Shown here: positions 35,388-43,792 of the stretch, in pieces | Layout: the number at the start of each line of letters is the position of its first letter | How positions within the stretch are numbered: the stretch's first letter is position 1 | From: Candidatus Formimonas warabiya | GTDB lineage: Bacteria; Bacillota; Dehalobacteriia; Dehalobacteriales; Dehalobacteriaceae | Assembly: GCF_002777255.1 (NCBI RefSeq) | Contig: NZ_CP017634.1 | Span: 1,934,903 to 1,998,902 of the forward strand | Reading direction: 5' to 3' | DNA length: 64,000 bases | Made by a program: the position numbers and the translations under genes | The notes under the pieces: model-generated | Told to the model about the DNA's origin: nothing | Databases searched by the model: none | What the model saw: only the letters and a program-made list of their open reading frames with translations

Positions 35388-36491
35388 TTAGTACCGAATA
35401 ATCCCGCAAATGTTCTTCCCGGCAAACATGTCTGCATATCCTTCATTGATCTGGTCCAGGGTATATTCTTTGGTAATCAATTCATCAAACTTGATCTGAC
35501 CCGCCTTGTACATTTCGATCATTTGCGGGACCAGTTCAAAGGGACTTCTTCCCCCATAACAGGTTCCGGAAATCCGTTGTTGGTACAAGGTCATTTTCCA
35601 GGTATTTAATTCTACATGGGTTTGAGTGATGGGCGCTACGCCCACGAAAACGGCATGGCCCCCCTTATGAATGGCTTTGACGCATTGGGCCTGCACTTCT
35701 CCTAAGCCAATGCAGTCAAAGGAATAATCCACCCCGATCCCGGTGATTTTATAAACCTCTTCCACCACATCCTGCTTGGACGCATCAATATAATGGGTGG
35801 CGCCGAATTCCCGGGCCCATTTCTCTTTGTCGTGAATATCCGCGGCAATAATCACATTGGCATTTACCGACTTCAGGCCTTGAATCACGTTCATGCCCAC
35901 ACCGCCTAAGCCAACCACCAGGGCGGTACATCCATGGTGAGCCTGGGCAGTATGAACCACCGCTCCCCACCCGGTGGGTATCCGGCAGCCCACAACAGGA
36001 ATCTTGTCCAGGGGGAGAGAGGGATCGACTTTAATGCAGCACTTTTCATTGGTGACAATATAATCGCTGAAGGTACCTAAAAAGGAAAGCTGCCAGCAGT
36101 CCCGGCCGTCTTTCATATGTACCCGGAAGCTGCCGTCATCCCGGGCCCCGTCCATTAAGTGCTCTCCCCGGTCGCAAAGCTGTCCTTGCCCCTTGACACA
36201 CCAGGGGCAGACGCCGCAGGAAGCCATCCAGGACATCACAATATGATCGCCCGGCTGGACCTTCGTTACATTCTTGCCCACAGCTTCCACAATACCGACC
36301 CCTTCATGACCGGCCAAAATGGGAAATTGGACGTCATAATCCCCGTTGATACAGTGCCAGTCTGAATGGCACAATCCGCTCACAACTACCTTCACAGCTA
36401 CTTCATCGTCTCTGGGATCATCCCACACCACTTCTTCAATTTCAAAGGGCTGATTCAATCCTTTCAGAATAGCGGCTCTTGAAGTACGCAT
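35388..36491 (-). CDS. NDMA-type (mycofactocin-associated) zinc alcohol dehydrogenase
   Basis: About 367 residues from ATG 36491 (a GTG at 36500 is the alternative). Zinc MDR family: catalytic Cys-His in GLCHSDWH and GHEGVGIVEAVG, structural zinc cysteines CGVCPWCVKGQGQLC, and NAD-binding GLGGVGMNVIQGL. The segment RIPTGWGAVVHTAQ and overall length match the nicotinoprotein-type, NDMA-dependent alcohol dehydrogenases that keep NAD bound and depend on mycofactocin to re-oxidise it. It is the first gene of the operon, under a promoter module shared with the neighbouring chemoreceptor-like gene. The alcohol substrate is unknown. Confidence 0.9.
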   Translation of the reverse strand: MRTSRAAILKGLNQPFEIEEVVWDDPRDDEVAVKVVVSGLCHSDWHCINGDYDVQFPILAGHEGVGIVEAVGKNVTKVQPGDHIVMSWMASCGVCPWCVKGQGQLCDRGEHLMDGARDDGSFRVHMKDGRDCWQLSFLGTFSDYIVTNEKCCIKVDPSLPLDKIPVVGCRIPTGWGAVVHTAQAHHGCTALVVGLGGVGMNVIQGLKSVNANVIIAADIHDKEKWAREFGATHYIDASKQDVVEEVYKITGIGVDYSFDCIGLGEVQAQCVKAIHKGGHAVFVGVAPITQTHVELNTWKMTLYQQRISGTCYGGRSPFELVPQMIEMYKAGQIKFDELITKEYTLDQINEGYADMFAGKNICGIIRY

Positions 36492-36701
36492 ATTTGCCAC
36501 CTCTCCTCTTATTTTTGTATTTTAAGTGCATGACACTTTTTCGTACAGTATTTTTGCGCCTCTGCCGTCACCGTTCACTGGTTCCCGGCAGGTCTTTTCT
36601 CCCAAGGGCTCTTTTTTCATCGTCTTCTTACCCAGTTCAACAAAGAGCAGCTTGCCCATATTCCTCAGAACCGCTCAATCCCTCTAGAGAAAAAGTAAAG
36701 T

Positions 36702-36770
36702 GTGACTGTACAATTTAATTCTATTATTCTATGTTCAGTCTAATTTTCCTTCACACAATTAAAAATATTT
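36702..36770 (-). promoter_or_regulatory. upstream regulatory module of the mycofactocin operon (copy A)
   Basis: The plus strand contains GTGACTGTACAATTT, then ATTATTCT, TTTCCTTC and TTAA-A-AATATTT in the same order and spacing as 37712-37781 ahead of the chemoreceptor gene. On the minus strand an AGAATAATA stretch could be the -10, with TTGTACAGTCAC just downstream as a possible operator. The 3' end of the chemoreceptor gene lies 15 bp upstream. Confidence 0.6.
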
Positions 36771-36784
36771 CTGCAATTAATTAT

Positions 36785-37660
36785 TTATGTCTGATATTCC
36801 TTATTTTGGCTGTCCTTGGACAGGCCCTGGGCCATCATCACCAGGGTATTTGCCAATTTGATCAGTTCTTCCAGGGCCGGATTCGCATCTGTGAGCACCT
36901 GGGCCTGATGGTTGGCAACGGCTGACACTTCCTTGACCGCGGCATCAATTTGCTCCACCGCGTTTTTAATGCTGTCCAGGGTACTTTTAATGTTTTTTGT
37001 GGACTCTCCGCTGGTGTGGGCCAGCTTCCGCACTTCGTCGGCCACCACGGCAAAGCCCCGGCCATGTTCCCCCACCCGGGCGGCCTCAATGGCTGCGTTC
37101 AAGCCGATTAAATTGGTTTGTCCGGCAATTTTGCGGATCACTTCGATAATTTGGTCCGTTTCTCCCACCTGGGCATGGGTATGCTGAGAGATGCCGCCCA
37201 ATTCCTGGCCCGTGGCCGACAATTCTTCCGCTTCCGCCGCAATCTGCTGAAAGGTATGATCAAAAGTTTGAATATGCTGCTCCAAGGATTGGGCAATGGC
37301 CAGAAGCTGTTCTCTCTTTTCCGTCAACTGATAAAGCTCGATCCCCCCCACCACTTTGTCCTGTTCATAAATGGGGACGGCCACGCAAATATAATTGACT
37401 CCCCACACCTCTTTGGGCACCTCTTCCACAATGCGTCTTTTTTGCCGCATGGCATGATAAATGGGCAGATTATCCTCCAATGGGTCTCCTACATAGGTGG
37501 GCCGATCAAAGCTAAATACCTGCAGATTCAGATCGTCCCAAATCACCTTTTCCGTGTCACAAATCGACAATCCCATTTCCTCCACGCTAAATTGCCTGAT
37601 GTAAGGTGCAATCGCCAGTAAATGCTGAAGCATGTGACATGTTTCATGATCCTTTTCCAC
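36785..37660 (-). CDS. soluble chemoreceptor-like signalling protein
   Basis: 291 residues from GTG 37660, no membrane segment. The N-terminal half (about 1-120) resembles a PAS/GAF-type sensing domain ([24 protein letters not shown]). A short coiled coil leads to a methyl-accepting signalling domain with the conserved hairpin tip [37 protein letters not shown] (about 185-222, cited as a landmark only). The C-terminus is truncated compared with full receptors. It lies upstream of the mycofactocin operon in the same orientation and shares its promoter module, so a role in sensing the alcohol or redox state is possible but inferred. Confidence 0.82.
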   Translation of the reverse strand: MEKDHETCHMLQHLLAIAPYIRQFSVEEMGLSICDTEKVIWDDLNLQVFSFDRPTYVGDPLEDNLPIYHAMRQKRRIVEEVPKEVWGVNYICVAVPIYEQDKVVGGIELYQLTEKREQLLAIAQSLEQHIQTFDHTFQQIAAEAEELSATGQELGGISQHTHAQVGETDQIIEVIRKIAGQTNLIGLNAAIEAARVGEHGRGFAVVADEVRKLAHTSGESTKNIKSTLDSIKNAVEQIDAAVKEVSAVANHQAQVLTDANPALEELIKLANTLVMMAQGLSKDSQNKEYQT

Positions 37661-37711
37661 CGTTGCTCCCCCCTATCCCTCTTAAAAATCAGATTCGGTT
37701 TTTAGTCCAGC

Positions 37712-37781
37712 GTGACTGTACAATTTTTACTCTTATTATTCTGTGTGCATTTTAAATTTCCTTCTCTGCTTAACAATATTT
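37712..37781 (-). promoter_or_regulatory. upstream regulatory module of the chemoreceptor gene (copy B)
   Basis: The same order of motifs as 36702-36770: GTGACTGTACAATTT, TTATTATTCTGTGT, ATTTCCTTCT, TTAACAATATTTG. The two copies align over about 70 bp with few gaps although the genes downstream are unrelated, which argues for a shared regulator. Confidence 0.6.
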
Positions 37782-37811
37782 GCCTAACTGAGAGATATCT
37801 GTCAAAAAAAA

Positions 37812-37836
37812 TTAGACTCTCTAAATGAGAGTCTAA
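37812..37836 (-). terminator. terminator of the first XRE-cupin gene
   Basis: TTAGACTCTC (37812-37821), loop TAAAT, GAGAGTCTAA (37827-37836). On the minus strand a run of T follows, so it ends the transcript of the XRE-cupin gene. Confidence 0.85.
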
Positions 37837-37935
37837 TGAAAGATCCGTTTCTTTTTTGATGCGAACCCTATTTTTGAAGCAAGTTCTTAACTTGGTAAGT
37901 GCTTTTCTTATCAAGTTTTAGAACTGCAAATGCAT

Positions 37936-37983
37936 GACTAACTTGGCGTTGACTCCCGGCGGGAGACCTACGCCAAGTTAGTC
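37936..37983. repeat. 48-nt long hairpin next to the XRE-cupin stop
   Basis: GACTAACTTGGCGT (37936-37949) and ACGCCAAGTTAGTC (37970-37983) are 14-nt perfect complements enclosing a second stem CTCCC-GGC-GGGAG. A further imperfect inverted repeat (AGTTCTTAACTTG near 37881, CAAGTTTTAGAACT near 37912) lies beside it. Mobile-element remnant or RNA structure; function unknown. Confidence 0.55.
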
Positions 37984-37986
37984 AGG

Positions 37987-38547
37987 TTAAAATAAACTGG
38001 AGGTGGCGGCAATTAAAAAATAAGCGGTTTTATCCGTAAAGTTCTTGAAAATATGTTTTTTGCTGCTGTCAAAACAGCCGCTGTCCCCTTCGTTCAAGAC
38101 ATATTTTTTATCTTCCAGGAAAAGATTCAGCTCACCGCTCAGGACCAAAAAATACTCTTTCCCTTCATGCTTAAAAGTATCCACTTTTTCCCGGTCCGCA
38201 TGGGGCGGCACTTCTATGACCAGAAACTCCATATTGTCCCGCAAACTTGGCGTAAGCAGATAATAGATCATGGAAGAATTAGGAATGATAATCTTTTTCC
38301 TGTTTTCCTTTCTTACCACAACCTCTTCCTCTTCTACCTGGGTATTTTCTATTTTAAATACTTCGGTAATCGGTACTTTTAAAGCAATGGAAATTTTCTC
38401 CAGGGTGGGCAGTGAGGGAAGCACCTCTCCCCGTTCCACCTGGCTGATTAAGCTTTTCGACACGCCCACCATATTTGCCAATTCCGTAATGGTAATGTGC
38501 TGGGACTGTCTAATTTCTCTAATTCTACTACCCGTAGTATTAATCAA
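37987..38547 (-). CDS. XRE-family regulator with C-terminal cupin domain (copy 1)
   Basis: 186 residues from TTG 38547 (GGGGAG 9 nt upstream). Helix-turn-helix at about 10-60 (SRIREIRQSQHITITELANMVGVSKSLISQVERG), then a cupin domain at about 105-180 (EGKEYFLVLSGELNLFLEDKKYVLNEGDSGCFDSSKKH). This is the PuuR/SinR-like layout of regulators that sense small metabolites via the cupin. A close paralogue is at 55189-55758. It lies between the chemoreceptor gene and an APC permease/aminotransferase pair, so it may control amino-acid catabolism. Its promoter matches that of the paralogue. Confidence 0.9.
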   Translation of the reverse strand: MINTTGSRIREIRQSQHITITELANMVGVSKSLISQVERGEVLPSLPTLEKISIALKVPITEVFKIENTQVEEEEVVVRKENRKKIIIPNSSMIYYLLTPSLRDNMEFLVIEVPPHADREKVDTFKHEGKEYFLVLSGELNLFLEDKKYVLNEGDSGCFDSSKKHIFKNFTDKTAYFLIAATSSLF

Positions 38548-38692
38548 TCGGAATGTCTCCCCTTTAACAAGAACTCATGGCACACAAAATCAAATCATGG
38601 GGCCGGTGGAAAATCTCTTTTTTCCCTCCCGGAACCCTTCCCCATGAAACCATTTTCACCCCATTTTCCACTTAAGTCATACCACCTCTTCC

Positions 38693-38721
38693 AGTATACA
38701 GTATTTTTAAACTAATGTCAT
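38693..38721 (-). promoter_or_regulatory. promoter of XRE-cupin copy 1
   Basis: On the minus strand, -35 ATGACA (38716-38721), 17-bp spacer, -10 TATACT (38693-38698). The spacer AGTTTAAAAATACTG is nearly the same as that of the paralogue at 55806-55834, which suggests a shared autoregulatory operator. Confidence 0.7.
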
Positions 38722-38775
38722 CAAAATTCCCTTACCGCCACCTCCTTCTTTCATCTTCTTGCCGCAAAATAAAAG

Positions 38776-38802
38776 ACCACAGGAAGACATCTATCCTGTG
38801 GT
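38776..38802 (-). terminator. terminator after the APC permease gene
   Basis: ACCACAGGA (38776-38784) and TCCTGTGGT (38794-38802) form a 9-bp stem; on the minus strand CTTTTATTTT follows. Outer CGCAAAA/TTTTGCG arms extend it. Confidence 0.8.
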
Positions 38803-38842
38803 AATTGTTTTGCGACACCTTGCTCCATGCAAAGAGATCTGC

Positions 38843-40324
38843 TTATTCCTTGATGCCGTTGGTTTTCAGGAATTGCTCAAAAACATTTACCCCACCCAAC
38901 CCGGCTTTATGTTTTTCTTTATCGCCGAACAAATGATACAGGATCATGGGAACCACCAGCATGGGAATGCCGATGTAGGAAGAAATGCGCAGATCCGGAT
39001 TGATAAAGGTATAGAGCATGATCACCGCCATAATCAGGATAGCAAAGCAGGTCACATAGGGGAAATAGGGCATGGTGAATTTTAGGGTCTTCTTCGCATC
39101 CACGCCCATTTTCTCCAGACGGCGGCGAAAATTGTACTGACACCAGCAAATGCAAATCCAGGATAATAAGCCGGTAAAGCCGGACAGGGAAAGCAGGATG
39201 GTATAAATCTGGCCGCTGGTGTCCAGGGTATAAGCAAATAAAGCAATCCAGGCCGGTATCATGCAAACAATGACGGCAGCATAGGGTACGCCCCGGCGAT
39301 TGGTTTTTGCCATCCATCTCGGCGCCATGCCGGTTTGCGCCATGCCCACCACGGCCCGGGACGACCCGTAAATCCCGCTGTTGGCGCAAGAAACGGCGGC
39401 CGTTAAAACCACCAAAGACATCACCACGCCAGCCCAGTTAAAACCGTAGGCATTCAAGGCCGCCGCAAAAACGCTTTCTTCCAGTCCCGCCTGTTTCCAG
39501 GGAAAGATGACGGTGAGCAAAAGGGTAGGAATACTGAACATGGCGACGATGCGGAAAGTAACATTGCGCACCGCCACCGGAATCGCTTTTTCCGGCTGCT
39601 CGCTTTCCCCGGCCGCAATCCCAATCAGTTCGGACCCTAAATAATTGTTGATGATCAAGGACATACTCAGTAAGACAATGACAAATCCGCCCGGGAAGAA
39701 GCCCCCGCTGCCTAAAAGAATTGAGGTGCCTAAGACATGACCCTGTTGGTTGCCGATCAGCCCGAAAAAGATGAGCACCGCCAGCACGGTGAAGATGACA
39801 ATGGCGCATACTTTGATTAAGGCCAGCCAGAATTCCAGTTCTCCAAAGGTTCCTACATACAACATGTTGACGATGGTCAAAATAATGCCGAAAATAATGG
39901 ACCAATAGAGAGGGTCAACAGCAGGAAAAAAGTTGTTCATGATGATCCCGGTAGCAATAAACTCAGCCGGGATGTAGACAACCCAGTTGGTATAATAGGA
40001 CCACCCCACTCCCGCCGCCCAGGTGGGAGAAATCAAATCGTTGGCGTAGTTCACAAAAGAACCGCATACCGGCATCGCCACCGCCAATTCCCCCAAACAA
40101 TAGGTGACCATAAAAACGATCATGCCGCCAAAAAGAAACGCCAGACACGCCGCCGGGCCCATGGTATCAATCAGGTAACCGTTGCCCAGGAAATAACAGC
40201 TGCCGATAATCCCGCCCATGGCAATCAACTGGATATGACGATTTTTTAATCCCCGTTGCAATGCGACTTGCTCCTGGCAAGCCAGGTTTACCCCTTCTTG
40301 GTTTCCTATGCGTTCCAAATCCAT
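38843..40324 (-). CDS. APC-family amino-acid permease
   Basis: 493 residues, about twelve membrane helices. The N-terminus LKNRHIQLIAMGGIIGSCYFLGNGYLI matches the amino-acid-polyamine-organocation family signature (GGxIGxGxFxG), with GELAVAMPVCGSFVNYA in helix 3 region. The substrate is an amino acid or amine, not resolved. It follows the class III aminotransferase gene by 125 bp, in the same orientation, so uptake and transamination of the same compound is likely. Terminated by the hairpin at 38776-38802. Confidence 0.9.
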   Translation of the reverse strand: MDLERIGNQEGVNLACQEQVALQRGLKNRHIQLIAMGGIIGSCYFLGNGYLIDTMGPAACLAFLFGGMIVFMVTYCLGELAVAMPVCGSFVNYANDLISPTWAAGVGWSYYTNWVVYIPAEFIATGIIMNNFFPAVDPLYWSIIFGIILTIVNMLYVGTFGELEFWLALIKVCAIVIFTVLAVLIFFGLIGNQQGHVLGTSILLGSGGFFPGGFVIVLLSMSLIINNYLGSELIGIAAGESEQPEKAIPVAVRNVTFRIVAMFSIPTLLLTVIFPWKQAGLEESVFAAALNAYGFNWAGVVMSLVVLTAAVSCANSGIYGSSRAVVGMAQTGMAPRWMAKTNRRGVPYAAVIVCMIPAWIALFAYTLDTSGQIYTILLSLSGFTGLLSWICICWCQYNFRRRLEKMGVDAKKTLKFTMPYFPYVTCFAILIMAVIMLYTFINPDLRISSYIGIPMLVVPMILYHLFGDKEKHKAGLGGVNVFEQFLKTNGIKE

Positions 40325-40448
40325 GCAGCAAATCCCCCTTTATCCTCTTTATACTCTATACTCTCTTTTTGGGAATTGATTTTTTACTGACAAAATCACG
40401 CTGCTTATTCATGTACCGTCTGATGCACCATAAATTGCCTGCTCTATT

Positions 40449-41873
40449 TTAAACCATGGTATCCAAATAATCCAAGGCATAATCCAAGGCGTCAATGGCT
40501 TTGTCCATATCTGCCTGAGAAACGGTGAGAGAGGCGCCGATTCTTAAGGTATTGGGGACAAACCCGCCCAGCAGAACTCCCTTTTCCAAACACTTGCCTA
40601 AAACAATGCCCGTGGGATTTTTGCTCTGGTCCCCGGCAAAAGCGGTGTACCTGTCCGCGGCAACAAAGGGTTCTCTCGTCTCTTTGTTTTTCACCAGTTC
40701 CACCTGCCAAAACATCCCTGCCCCGGCCACCAAACCGACGGTCTTATGCTTCTGCTCCAGTTCCTGCAATTTGGCCCCAAAATACGCGCCTGCTTTTTCG
40801 GCCACTTGGGGAATGTTGTGTTCAATCATATACTCCAGGTTGCCCTGAGCCGCAGCCAAGGCAATGGGATGGCCGGCAAAAGTACTGACATGATTCCAGC
40901 GCATCCCATCCATGAATTGGGCAATTTCCTTGTTCACTAAAACCGCCCCGCAGGGAACCTGAGAACTGGTAATCCCTTTTGCCATGGTCATGACATCCGG
41001 TTTTAAATTTTTGCCGTACTTTTGGTGACCAAACCAGGCGCCCAAGCGGCCAAAGCCCATCAGCACTTCGTCAACAATCCAAAGAATGCCCAGTCTCCGG
41101 GTCATCTCAGAAATTTGGGGCAGGTATTCTTCCGGGGGAACAATGGTGCCCGCCCCATAGGCCGGCTCCGTAATAATGGCCGCAACCTGGTCCACCCCAT
41201 GGTTCAAAATCAGCCGTTCCGTGTTGAGCACGCAGGGAAGCTGGGTGCCGCAGGATTTGCACGCCGGATAGGTATGTCCCAAGGAGCACCGGTAGCAAAA
41301 AGGCGTGGGGCAAACAAAAGAATTAAAGAATCCCTGTCCCGGAACATTGCGCACAGTTTGATCACTGCCTCCGCCGGACAAATGGGAGCGTCCGGGATAG
41401 ACCCGGTTTAAGGAGACGGCGCCGCCGGTCACCCCATGGTAAGCATGCTCTCTGGTCGCAATCAGCGACTTTCCCGTGAAGAGCCGGGCAATGATGCAGG
41501 CAACTTCCACCGACTCCCCGCCGGAATTGGTGTAGCGGATCTTTCCCGGCCAATCCTGGCTGCCCAGAATATCCTCAATAATTAACTTCGCCACTCTTGC
41601 CTTGTAATCCGTGGTATAAATATCCCACACAAAGCCATACCGGTCTAGAGCCTCTTTAATGTACTCCACAATTCTCGGATTCTTCTGGCCCACGTTGACG
41701 CAATAGAGCTGATTAAAAAAATCCAGCAGCCGTGTGCCGTCAGGCATAATCAGATAATCCCCTTCCGTTCTTTCCACCGGCGTCCAATGATATTCTTCCT
41801 TGGTGTAAAAGCACTTCATTACATATTTGGTATTCCACTCTTCAATTTTTCCCCAGTCTATGGTGTGTTCCAT
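40449..41873 (-). CDS. class III PLP-dependent aminotransferase
   Basis: 474 residues. Fold-type I aminotransferase class III landmarks: TNSGGESVEVACIIAR, EHAYHGVTGGA, IVDEVLMGFGRLGAWFGHQ (PLP-binding Asp) and the catalytic lysine in MAKGITSSQVPCGA. An extra Cys-rich insertion CPTPFCYRCSLGHTYPACKSCGTQLPC (about residues 186-212) resembles a structural metal site seen in some omega-aminotransferases. The amine donor could be an omega-amino acid or diamine. It lies divergent from the nitroreductase across a 410-bp gap and upstream of the APC permease. Confidence 0.88.
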   Translation of the reverse strand: MEHTIDWGKIEEWNTKYVMKCFYTKEEYHWTPVERTEGDYLIMPDGTRLLDFFNQLYCVNVGQKNPRIVEYIKEALDRYGFVWDIYTTDYKARVAKLIIEDILGSQDWPGKIRYTNSGGESVEVACIIARLFTGKSLIATREHAYHGVTGGAVSLNRVYPGRSHLSGGGSDQTVRNVPGQGFFNSFVCPTPFCYRCSLGHTYPACKSCGTQLPCVLNTERLILNHGVDQVAAIITEPAYGAGTIVPPEEYLPQISEMTRRLGILWIVDEVLMGFGRLGAWFGHQKYGKNLKPDVMTMAKGITSSQVPCGAVLVNKEIAQFMDGMRWNHVSTFAGHPIALAAAQGNLEYMIEHNIPQVAEKAGAYFGAKLQELEQKHKTVGLVAGAGMFWQVELVKNKETREPFVAADRYTAFAGDQSKNPTGIVLGKCLEKGVLLGGFVPNTLRIGASLTVSQADMDKAIDALDYALDYLDTMV

Positions 41874-42283
41874 GTCTTTCCCCTCCCGCTCCTTAAAGTA
41901 ATTACACCTTACAAAAGACTCCGCTCCGGAAACACCTCCCTCGTCCTGCTTCCCCCTTGGTATTTAAGATTCTATTACATTCCCGGTTTATTATATTGGG
42001 AAATTCCATTATATATGTTCTAAGTTCATTATTATTTTCCTGCTTGTTTTTAAAATTTTTCCATATATAATGGAATTATTTTAGTTATATAGAACCTCCT
42101 GGTCTTACCTTCCTAAAATTAAAAAGGGCCCCTTGGGGTGGAGTCCCTGTTTGCTGCCTCATTTAATTTTTTTATTTTACTGCCTAAACATATTTTTCCC
42201 CACTTCAACCCATAATATGGTATAATTTCAAAATAACATTTAGCCTTTTGCATCTTTAAATTTGAACCAGGGAGGTTTACACA
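41874..42283. other. divergent intergenic region with long inverted repeat
   Basis: 410 bp without a gene. It contains a perfect 16-bp inverted repeat (42002-42017 AATTCCATTATATATG and 42062-42077) with a 44-bp gap, a GGGCCCCTT-rich stretch near 42126, and the extended -10 element of the nitroreductase gene. The repeat is a likely operator pair for the aminotransferase or the nitroreductase. Confidence 0.6.
42218..42226 (+). promoter_or_regulatory. extended -10 promoter of the nitroreductase gene
   Basis: TGGTATAAT at 42218-42226 is an extended -10 element (TGnTATAAT) 58 bp before the ATG; no good -35 is visible, as is usual for such promoters. Confidence 0.6.
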
Positions 42284-42952
42284 ATGGATGTGATCGAAGC
42301 TTTAAAATCACGCCATAGCACCAGGGCTTATCAGCCTAAGGCAGTAGACAAAGAAACCATTCTGAAAATAATGGAAGGGGCAAACAGCACGCCGTCATGG
42401 GCGAATACCCAACCATGGGAAGTGTTTGTGGCGGTGGGAAAGACACTGGACAGTATCCGCAGCCGTTACCGGGAACATTTCACAAACCAGGTTCCCCTCA
42501 ATCCCGACATTCCCAGACCTCAACAATGGCCTGAGGCCCATCAGGAACGCACCCGGGAAATGGGCGCGGCTCACCTGAAACTCCTGGGCATTGACCGGGA
42601 TGATCAAGAAGCCAGGGCAATTATGGTGGAAAGAAACCTGAACTTTTTCGGGGCGCCGGCAGTGATCTTTCTCTGCCTGGACAAGGACTTGTCCCAGTGG
42701 TCCCTCTATGATCTGGGTTCTTTCTCCCAGAGCATCATGCTAGCGGCTCAGCATTACGGGTTGAATACCATCCCCGCTATTATGCTGGTAGCCTATCCGG
42801 ATGTGATCCGTACAGAGCTTAAAATCCCGGCCCACTTGAATATTGCCATGGGTATCGCTCTAGGCTACGGGGACTCGGATCACATTGAGAGTAAATTCAT
42901 CACCACCCGGAGACCCGTTGCTGAATTCGTCAGGATTTCAGGCATTGAATAA
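42284..42952 (+). CDS. nitroreductase-family FMN oxidoreductase
   Basis: 222 residues. N-terminus MDVIEALKSRHSTRAYQPKAVDKETILKIMEGA and NTQPWEVFVAVG are the FMN-phosphate and flavin contacts of nitroreductases; the C-terminal GIALGYGDSDHIESKF and RRPVAEFVRISGI complete the family. GGGAGG precedes the ATG by 8 nt. It is monocistronic, ending in a terminator at 42969-42998. The electron acceptor is unknown. Confidence 0.92.
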   Translation: MDVIEALKSRHSTRAYQPKAVDKETILKIMEGANSTPSWANTQPWEVFVAVGKTLDSIRSRYREHFTNQVPLNPDIPRPQQWPEAHQERTREMGAAHLKLLGIDRDDQEARAIMVERNLNFFGAPAVIFLCLDKDLSQWSLYDLGSFSQSIMLAAQHYGLNTIPAIMLVAYPDVIRTELKIPAHLNIAMGIALGYGDSDHIESKFITTRRPVAEFVRISGIE

Positions 42953-42968
42953 CGAAAACAGGATGAGT

Positions 42969-42998
42969 AAGAGCCAAGAGGTCTTCCTTTTGGCTCTT
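42969..42998 (+). terminator. terminator after the nitroreductase gene
   Basis: AAGAGCCAA (42969-42977) pairs with TTGGCTCTT (42990-42998), followed by TTCT; the loop is 12 nt. A second hairpin GCCGCTT/AAGCGGC (43011-43041) follows. Confidence 0.8.
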
Positions 42999-43064
42999 TT
43001 CTAACAAAACGCCGCTTCTCAGCCTGTTGGCTTAAAGCGGCCTTTACCTCTGGAGGATGTAACC

Positions 43065-43733
43065 ATGTTTCATGTTCAAACAAGAAAACTTTTGATATCA
43101 GGAATTATGGCAGGTCCGGTATTTACACTTTCCTGGCTAATAGCCGGCGCTACGCGTGCAGGATATAATCCGCTGCGCCACCCTATCAGCTCTTTATCAA
43201 TCGGCCATCTCGGCTGGACGCAGATTACGACCTTTCTTGTTGTCGGTATATTACTTTTCGGTTTTGCTATTGCGCTCATGCGCATCACAAAATCTCAAGG
43301 CGTTTCGGTTTGGGGGCCACGTATTATAGCACTTTGTGCAATTGGGCTGATCGGGGCTGGTTTTTTCACAACCGATCCCTTGAGCGGTTATCCGTCAGGC
43401 TTGCACACACTCCGCGAAAACAGGAGCCTGTCCGGGGTATTGCATGATCTCTTTTCCGCATTTCTTTTCATCGGATATCCGTTTGCCGCTTACAAATTCG
43501 CCCGAATCTTCATCAAGAAAAAAGAGACTGGTTGGGCAATTTATACGATAGTTTCAGGGCTCGCTTTCATCTGTTTTTTTATCATAACAAGCATCGGGTT
43601 TGCACAAGTAGCGGGCTTTGTTGAGTACGGCGGCCTGTTTCAGCGTATCACGATCACCATCTTATGGTGCTGGATGACGTTAGTTGCCATACATTTTTTG
43701 CGTGTCTATGACAATATTGTCCCGAGGGAATAG
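43065..43733 (+). CDS. DUF998-family membrane protein
   Basis: 222 residues, about six membrane helices. The N-terminus GIMAGPVFTLSWLIAGATRAGYNPLRHPISSLSIGHLGWTQ has the N-P-x-R-H-P-I-S-x-L-S pattern of DUF998 proteins. Function unknown. GGAGG lies 8 nt before the ATG. It ends in a strong terminator shared with the convergent Big_2-repeat gene. Confidence 0.85.
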   Translation: MFHVQTRKLLISGIMAGPVFTLSWLIAGATRAGYNPLRHPISSLSIGHLGWTQITTFLVVGILLFGFAIALMRITKSQGVSVWGPRIIALCAIGLIGAGFFTTDPLSGYPSGLHTLRENRSLSGVLHDLFSAFLFIGYPFAAYKFARIFIKKKETGWAIYTIVSGLAFICFFIITSIGFAQVAGFVEYGGLFQRITITILWCWMTLVAIHFLRVYDNIVPRE

Positions 43734-43736
43734 GGA

Positions 43737-43777
43737 AGTGCGACAGGGGAGAACCATCCTCTGTCGCACTATTTTTT
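43737..43777. terminator. terminator between DUF998 and Big_2-repeat genes
   Basis: AGTGCGACAG (43737-43746) and CTGTCGCACT (43761-43770) give a perfect 10-bp stem followed by ATTTTTT on the plus strand. Confidence 0.88.
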
Positions 43778-43792
43778 AACTCCTGATATCCC

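Noticed and set aside
24981-36491. mftD, mftE and mftR genes inside the mycofactocin operon.
   Set aside because: No creatininase-type peptidase, lactate-dehydrogenase-like FMN protein or TetR regulator is encoded anywhere in the window.
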